A stretch of DNA of 64,000 nucleotides from contig NZ_CP118247.1 of assembly GCF_028816475.1 (NCBI RefSeq), positions 1,954,001-2,018,000 of the forward strand. Reading direction: 5' to 3'. This stretch comes from Devosia rhodophyticola. Its GTDB lineage: Bacteria; Pseudomonadota; Alphaproteobacteria; Rhizobiales; Devosiaceae. Positions 38,266-46,948 of the stretch are shown in pieces (the stretch's first letter is position 1; each line of letters begins with the position of its first letter). Under the pieces are notes generated by a model. That model saw only the letters and a program-made list of their open reading frames with translations. It ran no database searches and was not told where the DNA came from. The position numbers and the translations under genes are program-made.

Positions 38266-39147
38266 ATGATCATCACCTGCCCTCATTGCCAGACACGCTA
38301 TCAGGTTGCCTTTGAGGCAATCGGTGCGGCTGGTCGAAAGGTGCAATGCGCCAATTGCCAACGCGACTGGCGGCAGGTGCCGTTGCCAGTGGAAGAAGAC
38401 GAGGCGGCGATGAGCGAAGATGCGCTCGATGATGCCTTTGTTCAGGCGGCCAATCGGGCGGCAGAGGAAGCGGCAGAAGCGCGGGGCGACCCCGAGGATG
38501 GGGCTGAAACAAGCGGGCAACCGGTTGACCCGGCATTGCAGAAAAAGCGGCAGCGGGCTTTTTCGCAGCGGCAAAGCTCGATGATCGCGCAATTGCCGAT
38601 GGCGCGTCTGCGCCGGGCGGCGCGGATTGGGGCCGCCTGCACGCTGGTGGGGATGATCGGTTTCGGCTTTCTTGGCCGCACCCAGGTGGTGGAAATGTTT
38701 CCGTCAATGGCGGGGGTTTATGAATCCATGGGGCTGGGCGTTAATGTCGTGGGGCTCAATTTTACCGATGTCCGGACCCAGCGGACGCTGCGCGATGGCA
38801 AAGAAGTGCTGCTGGTCCAAGCTGAAATTGTCAATGTTGCGCTGGGGCGGATGCCGGTGCCGCCCGTGGTGCTGACGCTGATCGATGCGCAGGGCAAAAA
38901 TCTATATCAGTGGAGCGTGCGTCCGCTGGTGCGTTCACTGGTGCCGGGCAAGACGGCCAGCATCAGCACCCAGCTTTCGTTGCCGCCGGGCAATGTTGCC
39001 AAGGTCAAGCTGAGCTTTGCCAGCGGGAACAGTTCTTCCGATGCGCCGACCGCGGCTGCACCAGGCAATGCGCCTGGCGATGGTGCCGCTCCCAATGAGG
39101 CCGGTTCTGCCTCACCCAAACCCGCCCCCAGTCAGGAGCATGGATAA
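38266..39147 (+). CDS. MJ0042-type zinc-ribbon and DUF3426 membrane protein
   Basis: 293-aa protein. The N-terminus is a zinc ribbon with two CxxC pairs (ITCPHCQTRYQV and VQCANCQRDW). A long acidic/Ala-rich linker leads to one membrane helix (IGAACTLVGMIGFGFLG) and a C-terminal DUF3426-like domain (DGKEVLLVQAEIVNVALG, YQWSVRPLVRSLVPGKTA). The tail is Pro/Ala-rich. Such proteins are widespread in alphaproteobacteria but uncharacterised. The stop base overlaps the start of the receiver gene (39147), implying coupled expression next to ftsE/ftsX. Confidence 0.82.
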   Translation: MIITCPHCQTRYQVAFEAIGAAGRKVQCANCQRDWRQVPLPVEEDEAAMSEDALDDAFVQAANRAAEEAAEARGDPEDGAETSGQPVDPALQKKRQRAFSQRQSSMIAQLPMARLRRAARIGAACTLVGMIGFGFLGRTQVVEMFPSMAGVYESMGLGVNVVGLNFTDVRTQRTLRDGKEVLLVQAEIVNVALGRMPVPPVVLTLIDAQGKNLYQWSVRPLVRSLVPGKTASISTQLSLPPGNVAKVKLSFASGNSSSDAPTAAAPGNAPGDGAAPNEAGSASPKPAPSQEHG

Positions 39148-39557
39148 TGGCTCGAATTCTTGTTGCCGAAGATGATGATTCGGTTCGCGCTTTTGTGGTC
39201 AGTGCCCTGGGCATGAAGGGGCATGAGGTTATTGCAGCCGAAGACGGCGGATTAGCCGCGGAAACGCTGGCGGAGGAGGCGGGGAAATTCGACCTGCTGC
39301 TCAGCGATATCAAGATGCCGATCATGGATGGCATTGCGCTGGCGCTGAGCACGGCTGCCGACTACCCCGATATCACCATTGTGCTGATGACTGGCTTCGC
39401 CGATCAGCGCGAACGGGCGCATGGGCTCGAGACGCTGATCTATGACGTGATCGTCAAACCGTTCACGCTGGCTGATCTATTGGCCAAGGTCGATGATGCG
39501 CTCGAAGGACGGCCGGTGGAAGTGTTGTCACTGGCGCGGCGCGAGCGCGACGGCTAG
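39147..39557 (+). CDS. Receiver-only response regulator (CpdR-like candidate)
   Basis: 136-aa stand-alone receiver. Acidic pair in ILVAEDDDSVRAF, phospho-acceptor Asp in DLLLSDIKMPIMDG, Thr in VLMTGFADQRER and Lys in VIVKPFT. A short C-terminal tail follows. The AEDDD start and MTGFA segment recall CpdR, which controls ClpXP-dependent proteolysis in alphaproteobacterial cell-cycle control, but the match is only partial, so the name is a suggestion. Its TAG stop lies in the left end of repeat copy 3. Confidence 0.8.
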   Translation: MARILVAEDDDSVRAFVVSALGMKGHEVIAAEDGGLAAETLAEEAGKFDLLLSDIKMPIMDGIALALSTAADYPDITIVLMTGFADQRERAHGLETLIYDVIVKPFTLADLLAKVDDALEGRPVEVLSLARRERDG

Positions 39558-39664
39558 AGCCGGTCGGGCGTTCCGATAGAATCGGAACTTGCGCTCTAGC
39601 TTTTTTGGTGTCGCATCGTTTTTTGCGTAAAACCGGTTTCCACTTTTCCGCACGTTGCTTTAGA
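39554..39664. repeat. Dispersed palindromic repeat, copy 3 of 3
   Basis: Same element as at 29528 and 33369. Hairpin GTTCCGAT/ATCGGAAC at 39569-39587 and the AAAACCGGTTTCCACTTTTC region are present. It lies between two convergent genes and provides both stop codons: TAG of the receiver gene at its left end (39555-39557) and TAA of lysA at its right end (39660-39662, minus strand). Confidence 0.85.
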
Positions 39665-40919
39665 GCCAGTCGGGCACGCTATCGAGTGCGATCAAGGCGT
39701 CAAGCGAGGGGCGCGGGCGGATGATGTGATAGTCCTCGCCATTGACCAGAATTTCGGGCACCAACGGGCGCGAATTATAGGTTGAGGCCATGACCGCGCC
39801 ATAGGCACCGCCGCTCATGATGGCTAAAAGATCACCCTCGACAACCCCCGGAATAGTGCGCCCCCTGGCCAGATAATCGCCCGTTTCGCAAACCGGGCCA
39901 ACGATATCGGCGGTGATCGGGGCAAGGTTTGACGGATTGACCGGCTCGACGTCGTGATGGGCTTCGTAAAGCGTGGGACGCAGCAGATCGTTCATGCCGG
40001 CATCGACAATGACAAAGCTGGTAGCGCCGGGTTTTACATATTCAACTTTGGTCACGAGAATGCCGGCATTGCCCACGAGCAGGCGACCCGGTTCGATCAC
40101 CAACTTGACGCCCAACTGTCCGATCTTCTCACGCACGACGGCCGCATAGGCGTCGGGGTGGGGTGGGGCTTCCTGATCTTGATTATAGGGAATGCCCAGA
40201 CCGCCGCCGATATCGACATGCTCAATGGCGTGGCCATCGGCCTGCAGGGATCTGACCAGTTCGGCCATCAGGCCAAAGGCGTTGCCAAAAGGCTCAAGAT
40301 CAGTGATCTGGCTGCCGATATGCATATCGACCCCGACCGCCTTGACGTGTTTGAGCTCGGCAATGCGGGCGTAGACTTCGTTGGCGCGCCTGTAGGAAAT
40401 GCCGAACTTGTTTTCGGCCTTGCCGGTGGAAATCTTGGCGTGGGTGCGCGCGTCGACATCGGGGTTGATGCGCACCGAGACGCGGGCGATCCTGCCCATT
40501 TCGGCGGCAATCATATCGAGCCGTTCAAGCTCGGGCTCGCTTTCGAGGTTGAAGCAGTGAATACCCGCTTCCAGACCACGGCGCATTTCGGTGATGGTTT
40601 TGGCGACGCCGGAAAATACGATCATCTCGGGCTGGATGCCCGCGGCCAGAGCGCGCTCGAGTTCGCCCAGCGAGACAACGTCGGCACCGGCGCCTTCGCT
40701 GGCCATCAGCTTAAGCACGGCCTGATTGGAATTGGCCTTCATGGCATAGGCCAGAAGTGTCGGAATGCCGTCAAAGGCGGCTCTAATCACCTGAACGTGG
40801 CGACGCAGGGTTGCGGTTGAATAGACGTAGAATGGCGTGCCCACCTTTGCGGCCAGCGCATTGAGATCGACGTCTTCAGCAAACAGGACACCGTCGCGAC
40901 GTTGAAAATGATGGACCAT
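39660..40919 (-). CDS. lysA: Diaminopimelate decarboxylase
   Basis: PLP enzyme of the last lysine-synthesis step, meso-diaminopimelate to L-lysine. 419 aa. The PLP Lys is in LAYAMKANSNQAVL near residue 58; GVDMHIGSQI, DIGGGLGIPY, VIEPGRLLVGNAG and GPVCETGDYLA are all conserved. GGAGAATTGCC lies before the ATG. Its stop codon is contributed by the right end of repeat copy 3. Confidence 0.97.
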   Translation of the reverse strand: MVHHFQRRDGVLFAEDVDLNALAAKVGTPFYVYSTATLRRHVQVIRAAFDGIPTLLAYAMKANSNQAVLKLMASEGAGADVVSLGELERALAAGIQPEMIVFSGVAKTITEMRRGLEAGIHCFNLESEPELERLDMIAAEMGRIARVSVRINPDVDARTHAKISTGKAENKFGISYRRANEVYARIAELKHVKAVGVDMHIGSQITDLEPFGNAFGLMAELVRSLQADGHAIEHVDIGGGLGIPYNQDQEAPPHPDAYAAVVREKIGQLGVKLVIEPGRLLVGNAGILVTKVEYVKPGATSFVIVDAGMNDLLRPTLYEAHHDVEPVNPSNLAPITADIVGPVCETGDYLARGRTIPGVVEGDLLAIMSGGAYGAVMASTYNSRPLVPEILVNGEDYHIIRPRPSLDALIALDSVPDWL

Positions 40920-40989
40920 GGCAATTCTCCGGCGGCGGCAAGGCGTAGCGCTTGTCTAGAGCAAGGAAAGGGAAAACGAAAGTGTGCGT

Positions 40990-41706
40990 TTAACGCGCCT
41001 CGTAGGTGGCTTCGATGCGCTCGGCGACCATGGACTGCAAGGACCACAAATGAGGGTCCTGAATGCCCATGTCTTCAAGGTGGCGGACGGTGGCAAACAG
41101 ATATTGGGCCATCGAGCCGCGCGGTCCGGTGGCCGTTGCCAAAACGTCGGCAACACGTTCATCGCTCAGACCACTGACATAGCGGCCACTGTTGCGATCC
41201 ATGCAAAAGGTCAGGGCACGAATGTTGCGGTCTTCAACTCTGGCATTCACCCAGCGTGGCGGGAAGGCCGAGGGCTTCCAGCCCATTTCGCGCTCGAACA
41301 GCTTGATCATATTGGCTTTGATCCGGTCCGGTGGCAGGCGATAAAGTACACCTTTGCAGGCTCCGCCACGGTCGAGCGCCAGCATCAGGCCTGGGTTTTC
41401 ATCGCTGCCGCGAAAGCGGTTGTTCCAACCGAGGCAAAATGAACGGTGCCAGCCATGCACCAGCGCGGTGCGCATTTCGACAAAGTCGCAGGCCGGTTTC
41501 CAAATCAGCGAGCCATAGGCAAAAAACCAGATTTCGCTGGCATCCGGATTTGCATCGAGCAGTTGCTCATAGGTGCGCTGATGATCAGAGGGCGTTGATT
41601 CCTCCATGCCCTCAGGGGGCTCGGGCATGGTGTCGACGGCTTTTTCGGGCTGCAGAAACTGGACGTGACGCTCGGTCAATCGCATTAGTCGTGGGGCACT
41701 TGGCAT
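40990..41706 (-). CDS. Gamma-glutamylcyclotransferase, ChaC family (second copy)
   Basis: 238-aa ChaC-like protein. The core starts with IWFFAYGSLIWKPACDF (substrate loop YGSLIW), then SFCLGWNNRFRGSDENPGLM-type sequence and DRGGACKGVLYRL. Compared with the copy at 34533 it has an N-terminal extension of ~55 residues. The start is uncertain: ATG 41706 (AGG eight bases upstream) or ATG 41739. It lies between argH and lysA on the same strand, where rhizobia usually have a small lipoprotein gene; none is seen here. Confidence 0.85.
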   Translation of the reverse strand: MPSAPRLMRLTERHVQFLQPEKAVDTMPEPPEGMEESTPSDHQRTYEQLLDANPDASEIWFFAYGSLIWKPACDFVEMRTALVHGWHRSFCLGWNNRFRGSDENPGLMLALDRGGACKGVLYRLPPDRIKANMIKLFEREMGWKPSAFPPRWVNARVEDRNIRALTFCMDRNSGRYVSGLSDERVADVLATATGPRGSMAQYLFATVRHLEDMGIQDPHLWSLQSMVAERIEATYEAR

Positions 41707-41775
41707 GGTCAAACCTATGATGTACGGGCATTCTCCCAAGGGCGAACCGGGTTGAGCGTGGCGATGAACAAGATT

Positions 41776-43224
41776 TTATTCAACCCCACCATCGCCGTGG
41801 CCGCCATGCTTTTTGCCGCGCAGTGGGCGCGGTTCGTGGGTTTGGCCAGTCAGTACCGACTTCCAGCGAGCGGCCTGATTCAAGACATTTGTCGGGGCGG
41901 TGCCGCCATAACTCTGGCGTGAGGCAACCGAGCTTTCAACAGTCAGAATTTTATGGATGCGGCTATCGATCCGTTGGTCGACCTGCTTGAAGTCCTCGAT
42001 GGTCAGACCCTCAAGCCCGCAGTTTTTCTTTTCGGCCAATGCCACGATCTGGCCGGTGACGTGATGGGCATCGCGGAACGGCATGTTGACCTCGCGCACC
42101 AACCAGTCGGCAATATCGGTGGCGGTGGAAAAGCCAGCGCTGGCGGCGGCGTGCATCCGGTCGTGATTGATACTCAAATCGCCCACCATTCCGGTCATGG
42201 CGGCCAGCGAGAGCGAGAGGCTATCAAGGGCGTCGAAGGCAATTTCCTTGTCTTCCTGCATATCCTTGGAATAGGCGAGCGGCAGGCCCTTCATCACCAC
42301 GATCAGCGAGGTCAGGGCGCCCAGAATGCGACCGATCTTGGCGCGGACCAGTTCGGCGGCGTCAGGATTGCGCTTTTGTGGCATGATCGAGGAGCCGGTT
42401 GAATATTTATCCGAGAGACGCACGAATCCGAACTGGGCCGAACTCCAGATGACCAGTTCTTCGGCAAAGCGCGACAGGTGCACGGCGCATATGGAGGCGG
42501 CGGCAAGGGTTTCGAGAATGAAATCGCGATCTGACACAGCGTCAAGTGAGTTGGCGGTGGGCCGATCAAAGCCAAGGGCTTCGGCGGTCATGTGTCGATC
42601 AATGGGAAATGAGGTTCCGGCAAGGGCGGCGGACCCCAACGGGCTTTCATTGAGGCGCTTGCGGGCATCGGCAAAGCGGGATGCATCGCGGCCGAGCATT
42701 TCGACATAGGCCAGCAAATGGTGGCCAAATGTCACCGGCTGGGCGCTCTGCAAATGGGTAAAGCCGGGCATGATGGTTTCGGCCTCGGCTTCGGCGCGGG
42801 TGACCAGACCCAGTTGCAGGGTATTGATCTGGGTGATCAGCGTGTCGATGGCGTCGCGGACATAGAGTTTGAAGTCGGTTGCGACCTGATCATTGCGCGA
42901 GCGGGCGGTATGCAATCGACCAGCGGTATCGCCGATCTGTTCACGCAGGCGGTTTTCCACGTTCATGTGAATGTCTTCGAGCGCGCGCGAAAATGTGAAC
43001 GTGCCCGCTTCAATCTCTGCCAAAACCGATTGCAAACCCGATATGATCAGATCGGTATCGTCCTGCGTCAGTATGCCGGTTTGCGCCAGCATGTTGGCAT
43101 GGGCGATAGATCCGGCAATATCCTGTTTGAAAAGGCGCTGATCAAAGCTGATCGAGGCGTTTATTTCTTCCATGATGGCGTCGGGGCCCGATGAAAAACG
43201 GCCGCCCCACATCTTGTTGCTCAT
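41776..43224 (-). CDS. argH: Argininosuccinate lyase
   Basis: Last step of arginine synthesis, argininosuccinate to arginine and fumarate. 482 aa. Starts [14 protein letters not shown]; conserved [32 protein letters not shown] and the superfamily signature [17 protein letters not shown] 43224 follows AGGGA at seven bases. The last ~18 residues ([13 protein letters not shown] end) exceed most family members and look unstructured. Divergent from tlpA with a 20-bp gap, a classical rhizobial arrangement. Confidence 0.96.
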   Translation of the reverse strand: MSNKMWGGRFSSGPDAIMEEINASISFDQRLFKQDIAGSIAHANMLAQTGILTQDDTDLIISGLQSVLAEIEAGTFTFSRALEDIHMNVENRLREQIGDTAGRLHTARSRNDQVATDFKLYVRDAIDTLITQINTLQLGLVTRAEAEAETIMPGFTHLQSAQPVTFGHHLLAYVEMLGRDASRFADARKRLNESPLGSAALAGTSFPIDRHMTAEALGFDRPTANSLDAVSDRDFILETLAAASICAVHLSRFAEELVIWSSAQFGFVRLSDKYSTGSSIMPQKRNPDAAELVRAKIGRILGALTSLIVVMKGLPLAYSKDMQEDKEIAFDALDSLSLSLAAMTGMVGDLSINHDRMHAAASAGFSTATDIADWLVREVNMPFRDAHHVTGQIVALAEKKNCGLEGLTIEDFKQVDQRIDSRIHKILTVESSVASRQSYGGTAPTNVLNQAARWKSVLTGQTHEPRPLRGKKHGGHGDGGVE

Positions 43225-43244
43225 CAATAATCCCTGGAGCTTGA

Positions 43245-43919
43245 ATGTCCGAACAAAGCCCGCCCCCCGCCAAGAAGTCCAATACTCCCCGACTGATCGT
43301 TACACTGGGGCTGGCCAGCGTGGCGCTAGCTATATCGGGGTGGGTGTACCTTAGCAATGGCAGCGCGACCGCCAGGGAGTGTCCGGTGCAGGCCGCTCAA
43401 GCAGCGGTGATTGATAGTGCGGCTGTCGGCGAGTTGGCGGCGCTCAACCCGACCGGGGAAGGGCGGGGCTACGAAAAGACCGCGTTCAAAGACGCGTCCG
43501 GTAAGGACATGACCATCGCCGATTTCAAGGGCAAGGCGCTGTTGGTCAATTTCTGGGCCAGCTGGTGTGTTCCATGTCGCGAGGAAATGCCGGCGCTGGA
43601 CGCGCTGGCGGCCAAATATAATTCGGACAATTTCATGGTATTGCCGATCAATCTCGATATTGGCGATGAGGGGCCGGGCAAGGCCAAGGCATTTATGGAC
43701 GAGCAGGGGCTGACCAATTTGCCAATCTATACCGATGCAAGCTTTGCCGCGTTCAAGAAGTTGCAGACCGATGCAGTCGCCATCGGGTTGCCGACGACGT
43801 TGGTGCTGGATGCCAATGGTTGCGAGTTGGCGGTATTGCAGGGGCCGGCAGAATGGAATTCGCCGGACGGGGAAGCTGTGATCAAGACCCTGATCGGATT
43901 GGCGGGCAAGGGCGCTTAA
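43245..43919 (+). CDS. tlpA: Thiol:disulfide interchange protein TlpA
   Basis: Membrane-anchored periplasmic thioredoxin, 224 aa. N-terminal anchor ([20 protein letters not shown]), a linker, and a thioredoxin fold with the active-site WCVPC in [15 protein letters not shown]. TlpA in bradyrhizobia reduces ScoI and CoxB for copper insertion in cytochrome oxidase. GGAG lies five bases before ATG. It is divergent from argH and convergent, with a four-base overlap, with the small gene at 43916. Confidence 0.94.
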   Translation: MSEQSPPPAKKSNTPRLIVTLGLASVALAISGWVYLSNGSATARECPVQAAQAAVIDSAAVGELAALNPTGEGRGYEKTAFKDASGKDMTIADFKGKALLVNFWASWCVPCREEMPALDALAAKYNSDNFMVLPINLDIGDEGPGKAKAFMDEQGLTNLPIYTDASFAAFKKLQTDAVAIGLPTTLVLDANGCELAVLQGPAEWNSPDGEAVIKTLIGLAGKGA

Positions 43920-44131
43920 ACCAACCGGTCGACATCAGCGCCGCTCGAAACCACGATGGGCTTGGGGTCCGGCTGATCGGTGGTTTTGGGGTCGGCGCTG
44001 TTTTCAATGGCGGTGCGCACTTTTTGGGCGAGCACCGCAACCCTGGCCAGTTCGGCGCCGGTCGGGGTGGCTTCGCGGTGCACGATGCGGTTGATCATCG
44101 CTGGAGGGCTGATGCCGACGGCGTTGGCCAT
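43916..44131 (-). CDS. Small hypothetical protein, 71 aa
   Basis: Not recognised. The N-terminal half is helical by composition (ELARVAVLAQKVRTAIENSA), the C-terminal half is Pro/Asp-rich (DPKTTDQPDPKP). It follows the YjfB-like gene by five bases and so is probably in its operon. The 3' end overlaps tlpA by four bases in convergent orientation. Reality of the gene is supported mainly by context. Confidence 0.5.
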   Translation of the reverse strand: MANAVGISPPAMINRIVHREATPTGAELARVAVLAQKVRTAIENSADPKTTDQPDPKPIVVSSGADVDRLV

Positions 44132-44136
44132 GATGG

Positions 44137-44319
44137 TTATGCCAGCTTGTCGATTTTAAGACCCTGCCCGGCAGGCGGGGCGGCGCGGCTGACCTCGGCG
44201 ACCATGTTGGCGGTGGCCTGGTCCAACTCAAGACTTTTCTTGAGCACTGCCTGCTGGACATTTGCCCGGCTGGAGCCATTGGACATGGCAACCATCTGCA
44301 TTGTCAAATCGGTATCCAT
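44137..44319 (-). CDS. YjfB-like putative motility protein, 60 aa
   Basis: Small protein resembling the YjfB family: short N-terminal segment (TMQMVAMSNGSSRANVQQAV), a helix with KKSLELDQATANMV, and a C-terminal GQGLKIDKLA. The Bacillus member belongs to the motility regulon, but no function is proven. GGAGACCGCA lies before ATG 44319. The gene heads a two-gene unit with 43916. It is 36 kb away from the chemotaxis block of this window. Confidence 0.6.
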   Translation of the reverse strand: MDTDLTMQMVAMSNGSSRANVQQAVLKKSLELDQATANMVAEVSRAAPPAGQGLKIDKLA

Positions 44320-44413
44320 TGCGGTCTCCCTAGCCAGTATTGCACCGGCACCCTAGGGGGCGGGTGTGAAAAAAGACTTGGGCTGGATAGATAATTTTAT
44401 GCAAATGCCGGGT

Positions 44414-45097
44414 TTATCGTCCGCCCAGCAAGGGCACGGCGCGGCGGCGCAGGATGAACGTCAAGGCGATGCCGGCGGCAAAGCCGCCCAGATGGGCCCA
44501 CCATGAAACAGGCTCGCCCTGATCAATGATGAGATAAAAAATCTGGCTGGCGATCCAGAACCCCAGCATCCAGAAGGCGGGCACGGGCAGGGGTATGGGA
44601 ATGACGATGCGGGCCAGAACAAAAACGCGGGCGTGGGGGTACAGCAGCACATAGGCGCCCATGACCCCGGCAACGGCTCCCGAGGCGCCGACCAGCGGAC
44701 CATTGCCATCAAGATTGAAGGCCAGGTGGGCAAGGGCAGCAAGACCAGTGCAGCTGAGATAGAACAGGAGGAAGCGCCAGTGGCCCATGGCATCCTCGAT
44801 ATTGTCGCCGAAAATCCACAGGAACAGCATGTTGGTGAGCAGATGCAGCCAATCGGCGTGCAGGAAGGCGTAGGTGAAAAGGTTGGCCCAGTCGGGGAGC
44901 CAGGCAACCGGCTGGGGGTAAAGGTCGCGCACGACAATCGGGATCATGCCGAAGCCGATGGTTGCCTGTTCAAAGGCTGCCGGGGAAAGATTTGCCTCGA
45001 TGAGAAAAATCAGGGCGTTGAGTGCGATCAACCCATAGGTGACGTAGGCGACCTTGACGTAGCGGATGGGGTTTGAATCGTGCAGGGGCAGGAACAT
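44414..45097 (-). CDS. Rhomboid-family intramembrane serine protease
   Basis: Cleaves membrane proteins within the bilayer. 227 aa with six or so membrane helices. Conserved: HADWLHLLTNMLFLWIFGDNIED (HxxN motif), the catalytic Ser in LVGASGAVAGVMGAY and the catalytic His in WWAHLGGFAAGI. The N-terminal loop FLPLHDSNPIR is typical of alphaproteobacterial members. Substrates unknown. It sits downstream of the pduO gene on the same strand. Confidence 0.93.
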   Translation of the reverse strand: MFLPLHDSNPIRYVKVAYVTYGLIALNALIFLIEANLSPAAFEQATIGFGMIPIVVRDLYPQPVAWLPDWANLFTYAFLHADWLHLLTNMLFLWIFGDNIEDAMGHWRFLLFYLSCTGLAALAHLAFNLDGNGPLVGASGAVAGVMGAYVLLYPHARVFVLARIVIPIPLPVPAFWMLGFWIASQIFYLIIDQGEPVSWWAHLGGFAAGIALTFILRRRAVPLLGGR

Positions 45098-45130
45098 TGC
45101 TTCTCCTTGGCGAATGGTTCCGGCGCCCGA

Positions 45131-45724
45131 TCAGTCCTGTTTTGTGGTTCGTGTATTGTTGCCGGGCACCCACATTACATCCTTGTCGCCGTTGGCATTG
45201 GTGACCCGGCCGAGAACGAACAGCAGATCGGAGAGGCGATTGAGATAACGGATGGCTTCGGGGCTGACATCGGGTTCGATGCTGGCCAGTTCGACCACAA
45301 TCCGCTCGGCACGACGCACGACGGTGCGCGCAATATGCAGCGTTGCCGAGGTGGGGGTGCCCCCAGGCAGGACGAAGCTTTTGAGCGGGGTCAGGTCATC
45401 GTTGTACTGGTCAATTTCGCGCTCGACCCAGGCGGTTTGTACCTCGGTTACCCTTAGTGACTTTGGCCCGTCCGGCGCGTCTTCGCCCGGGGTGGCCAGA
45501 TCGGAGCCAACATCGAACAGATCGTTCTGGATGCGGCCAAGCAATCGGTCGATCTTGGGCATTGAGGTGGTATGCAGACGGGCCTGGCCAATGAAGGCAT
45601 TGGCCTCGTCGATGGTGCCGTAGGCGGCAACGCGCAGATCATATTTGGCGCGCCGGGGACCGCGTACGAGGCCAGTGGTGCCATCGTCGCCGGTCTTGGT
45701 ATAGATGCGATTGAGCTTGACCAT
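45131..45724 (-). CDS. pduO: Cob(I)alamin adenosyltransferase, PduO type
   Basis: Transfers the adenosyl group of ATP to cob(I)alamin to form adenosylcobalamin. 197 aa. The ATP-binding N-terminus TKTGDDGTTGLVRGPR, then RVAAYGTIDEANAFIG, and the C-terminal RIVVELASI and IRYLNRLSDLLFVLGR are typical. It follows the HIG1-type gene by four bases and precedes the rhomboid gene, probably one operon. Confidence 0.95.
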   Translation of the reverse strand: MVKLNRIYTKTGDDGTTGLVRGPRRAKYDLRVAAYGTIDEANAFIGQARLHTTSMPKIDRLLGRIQNDLFDVGSDLATPGEDAPDGPKSLRVTEVQTAWVEREIDQYNDDLTPLKSFVLPGGTPTSATLHIARTVVRRAERIVVELASIEPDVSPEAIRYLNRLSDLLFVLGRVTNANGDKDVMWVPGNNTRTTKQD

Positions 45725-45728
45725 GGGT

Positions 45729-45929
45729 TCAGCCCCGTCCGTTGCCGAAGAAGAACAGGGCGCCCATCAACAGGATGAGGGCGACGGCCTGACCCATGAC
45801 GCGCAGGCGCATGAGTTTTTGACTGGTATTGCCGGGGCCGCCCTTGGCCATGTTCCACAAGCCCATGCCAAGCACCCCGAGAACGAATAGCAGGGCAAGG
45901 GCAATGGCGATGTTGAATAGAACGTGCAT
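45729..45929 (-). CDS. HIG1-like twin-transmembrane protein
   Basis: 66-aa protein with two membrane helices (NIAIALALLFVLGVLGMGL and GQAVALILLMGALFFF) separated by a basic loop with SQKLMRLRVM. This matches the short HIG1-domain proteins common in alphaproteobacteria, relatives of mitochondrial respiratory supercomplex factors; the bacterial role is unsettled. It is the first gene before pduO with only four bases between them. Confidence 0.85.
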   Translation of the reverse strand: MHVLFNIAIALALLFVLGVLGMGLWNMAKGGPGNTSQKLMRLRVMGQAVALILLMGALFFFGNGRG

Positions 45930-45959
45930 GGTAACCTCAGGGGTAGGATCGTGCCTGCC

Positions 45960-46860
45960 TTATACGGGGTTGCCAGCGATCTGGCTCACAAGTGCTTCGG
46001 CAAGCGCATCATAGATGGCACGGATCTCGCCCGCTGGTGAACAGTTCACGATGGGTCGTCAACCAGACTTCGAGCGCGGGCACCGGCAATTGGGGCAGCA
46101 ACGCCCGCATACCGGGAGTATGCGCGACCATATGGCGCTGGGCAAAGCCGATGCCAAGACCGGCGCGGATCAATTCCCAGAGATTGGTCTGGCTGTCGCA
46201 GCGCAGGGCGAAATGATCGCGCGTCAAAGCAAAGCCAAGCGAATTGGCATGGGCGATGATCAGTTCGGACCGATCAAGGCCGACCAGATCGTGCTGGTAA
46301 AGATCCTCGATGGCCTGGGGCGTGCCGCGACGGTCGAGATAGCTCTGGCTGGCGCAGCAGATGATGGGCAATTCACCGAGTCTTTTGGTGATGAGATCCA
46401 ATTGGGTGGGCCGAAACATGCGAATGGCAATGTCGCTTTCGCGCAGCAGCAGATTTTCGGCGCTGTCGGTGGGCACCAGTTCAATGGCGATATTGGGGAA
46501 TTTTTCGCGGATGCCGACAAGTATGGACGGCAGCATATAGTGGCAGACGACGGCGCTGGCGGTCACGCGTACCGAGCCGCTCGGGTCCTGTTGCACCCCC
46601 TGGGCCATCATCGATGCCTCGGCCAGTGCCGATTGGGCGAGCTCGACCGGTTCGAGCAGGCGCAGGGCGGTGGGGTTGGGTTTCAAACCGCTGAGGGTTC
46701 GTTCAAACAGGGGAATGCCCAGATGCTGTTCGAGTGCTTCGATATGGCGGCCGAGCGTTGGTTGGGAGAGGGAGAGGGCGCGCGCGGCGCCGGAAAGCGA
46801 GCCGGCTGCAACGACGGCGGCAAAACTGCGCCACAGGGTCCAATCGACAGATCTATTCAT
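45960..46860 (-). pseudogene. LysR-family transcriptional regulator, C-terminal frameshift near 46040
   Basis: LysR-type regulator. N-terminal winged helix: RSFAAVVAAGSLSGAARALSLSQPTLGRHIEALEQ-like sequence (core SLSGAARAL and SQPTLGRHI). The effector domain follows. As given, the frame stops at 46009 after SGRDPCHL; shifting by one base around 46030-46050 continues EIRAIYDALAEALVSQIAGNPV, the type of C-terminal helix these proteins normally have, to a stop at 45960, restoring ~300 aa. It is divergent from the NAD-dependent epimerase-like gene at 46949 and likely regulates it. An indel in the sequence is likely but a true slightly shortened protein would also be viable. Confidence 0.82.
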
Positions 46861-46948
46861 TTTTGAATATCAATTCTGCAAATTTTGCGAATGGTGCAAC
46901 GATAATGAATATTGGATGCTGTGTCCATCAACAGATTGGAGCGAGACC

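Noticed and set aside
39954..40820. Long plus-strand frame (288 codons) opposite lysA
   Set aside because: Antisense shadow of lysA, caused by high-GC codon usage; lysA itself has every family motif.
41764..41922. Small plus-strand frame with a signal-peptide-like start ([17 protein letters not shown]) opposite the argH 3' end
   Set aside because: Entirely antisense to argH, with no ribosome binding site; most likely a shadow frame.
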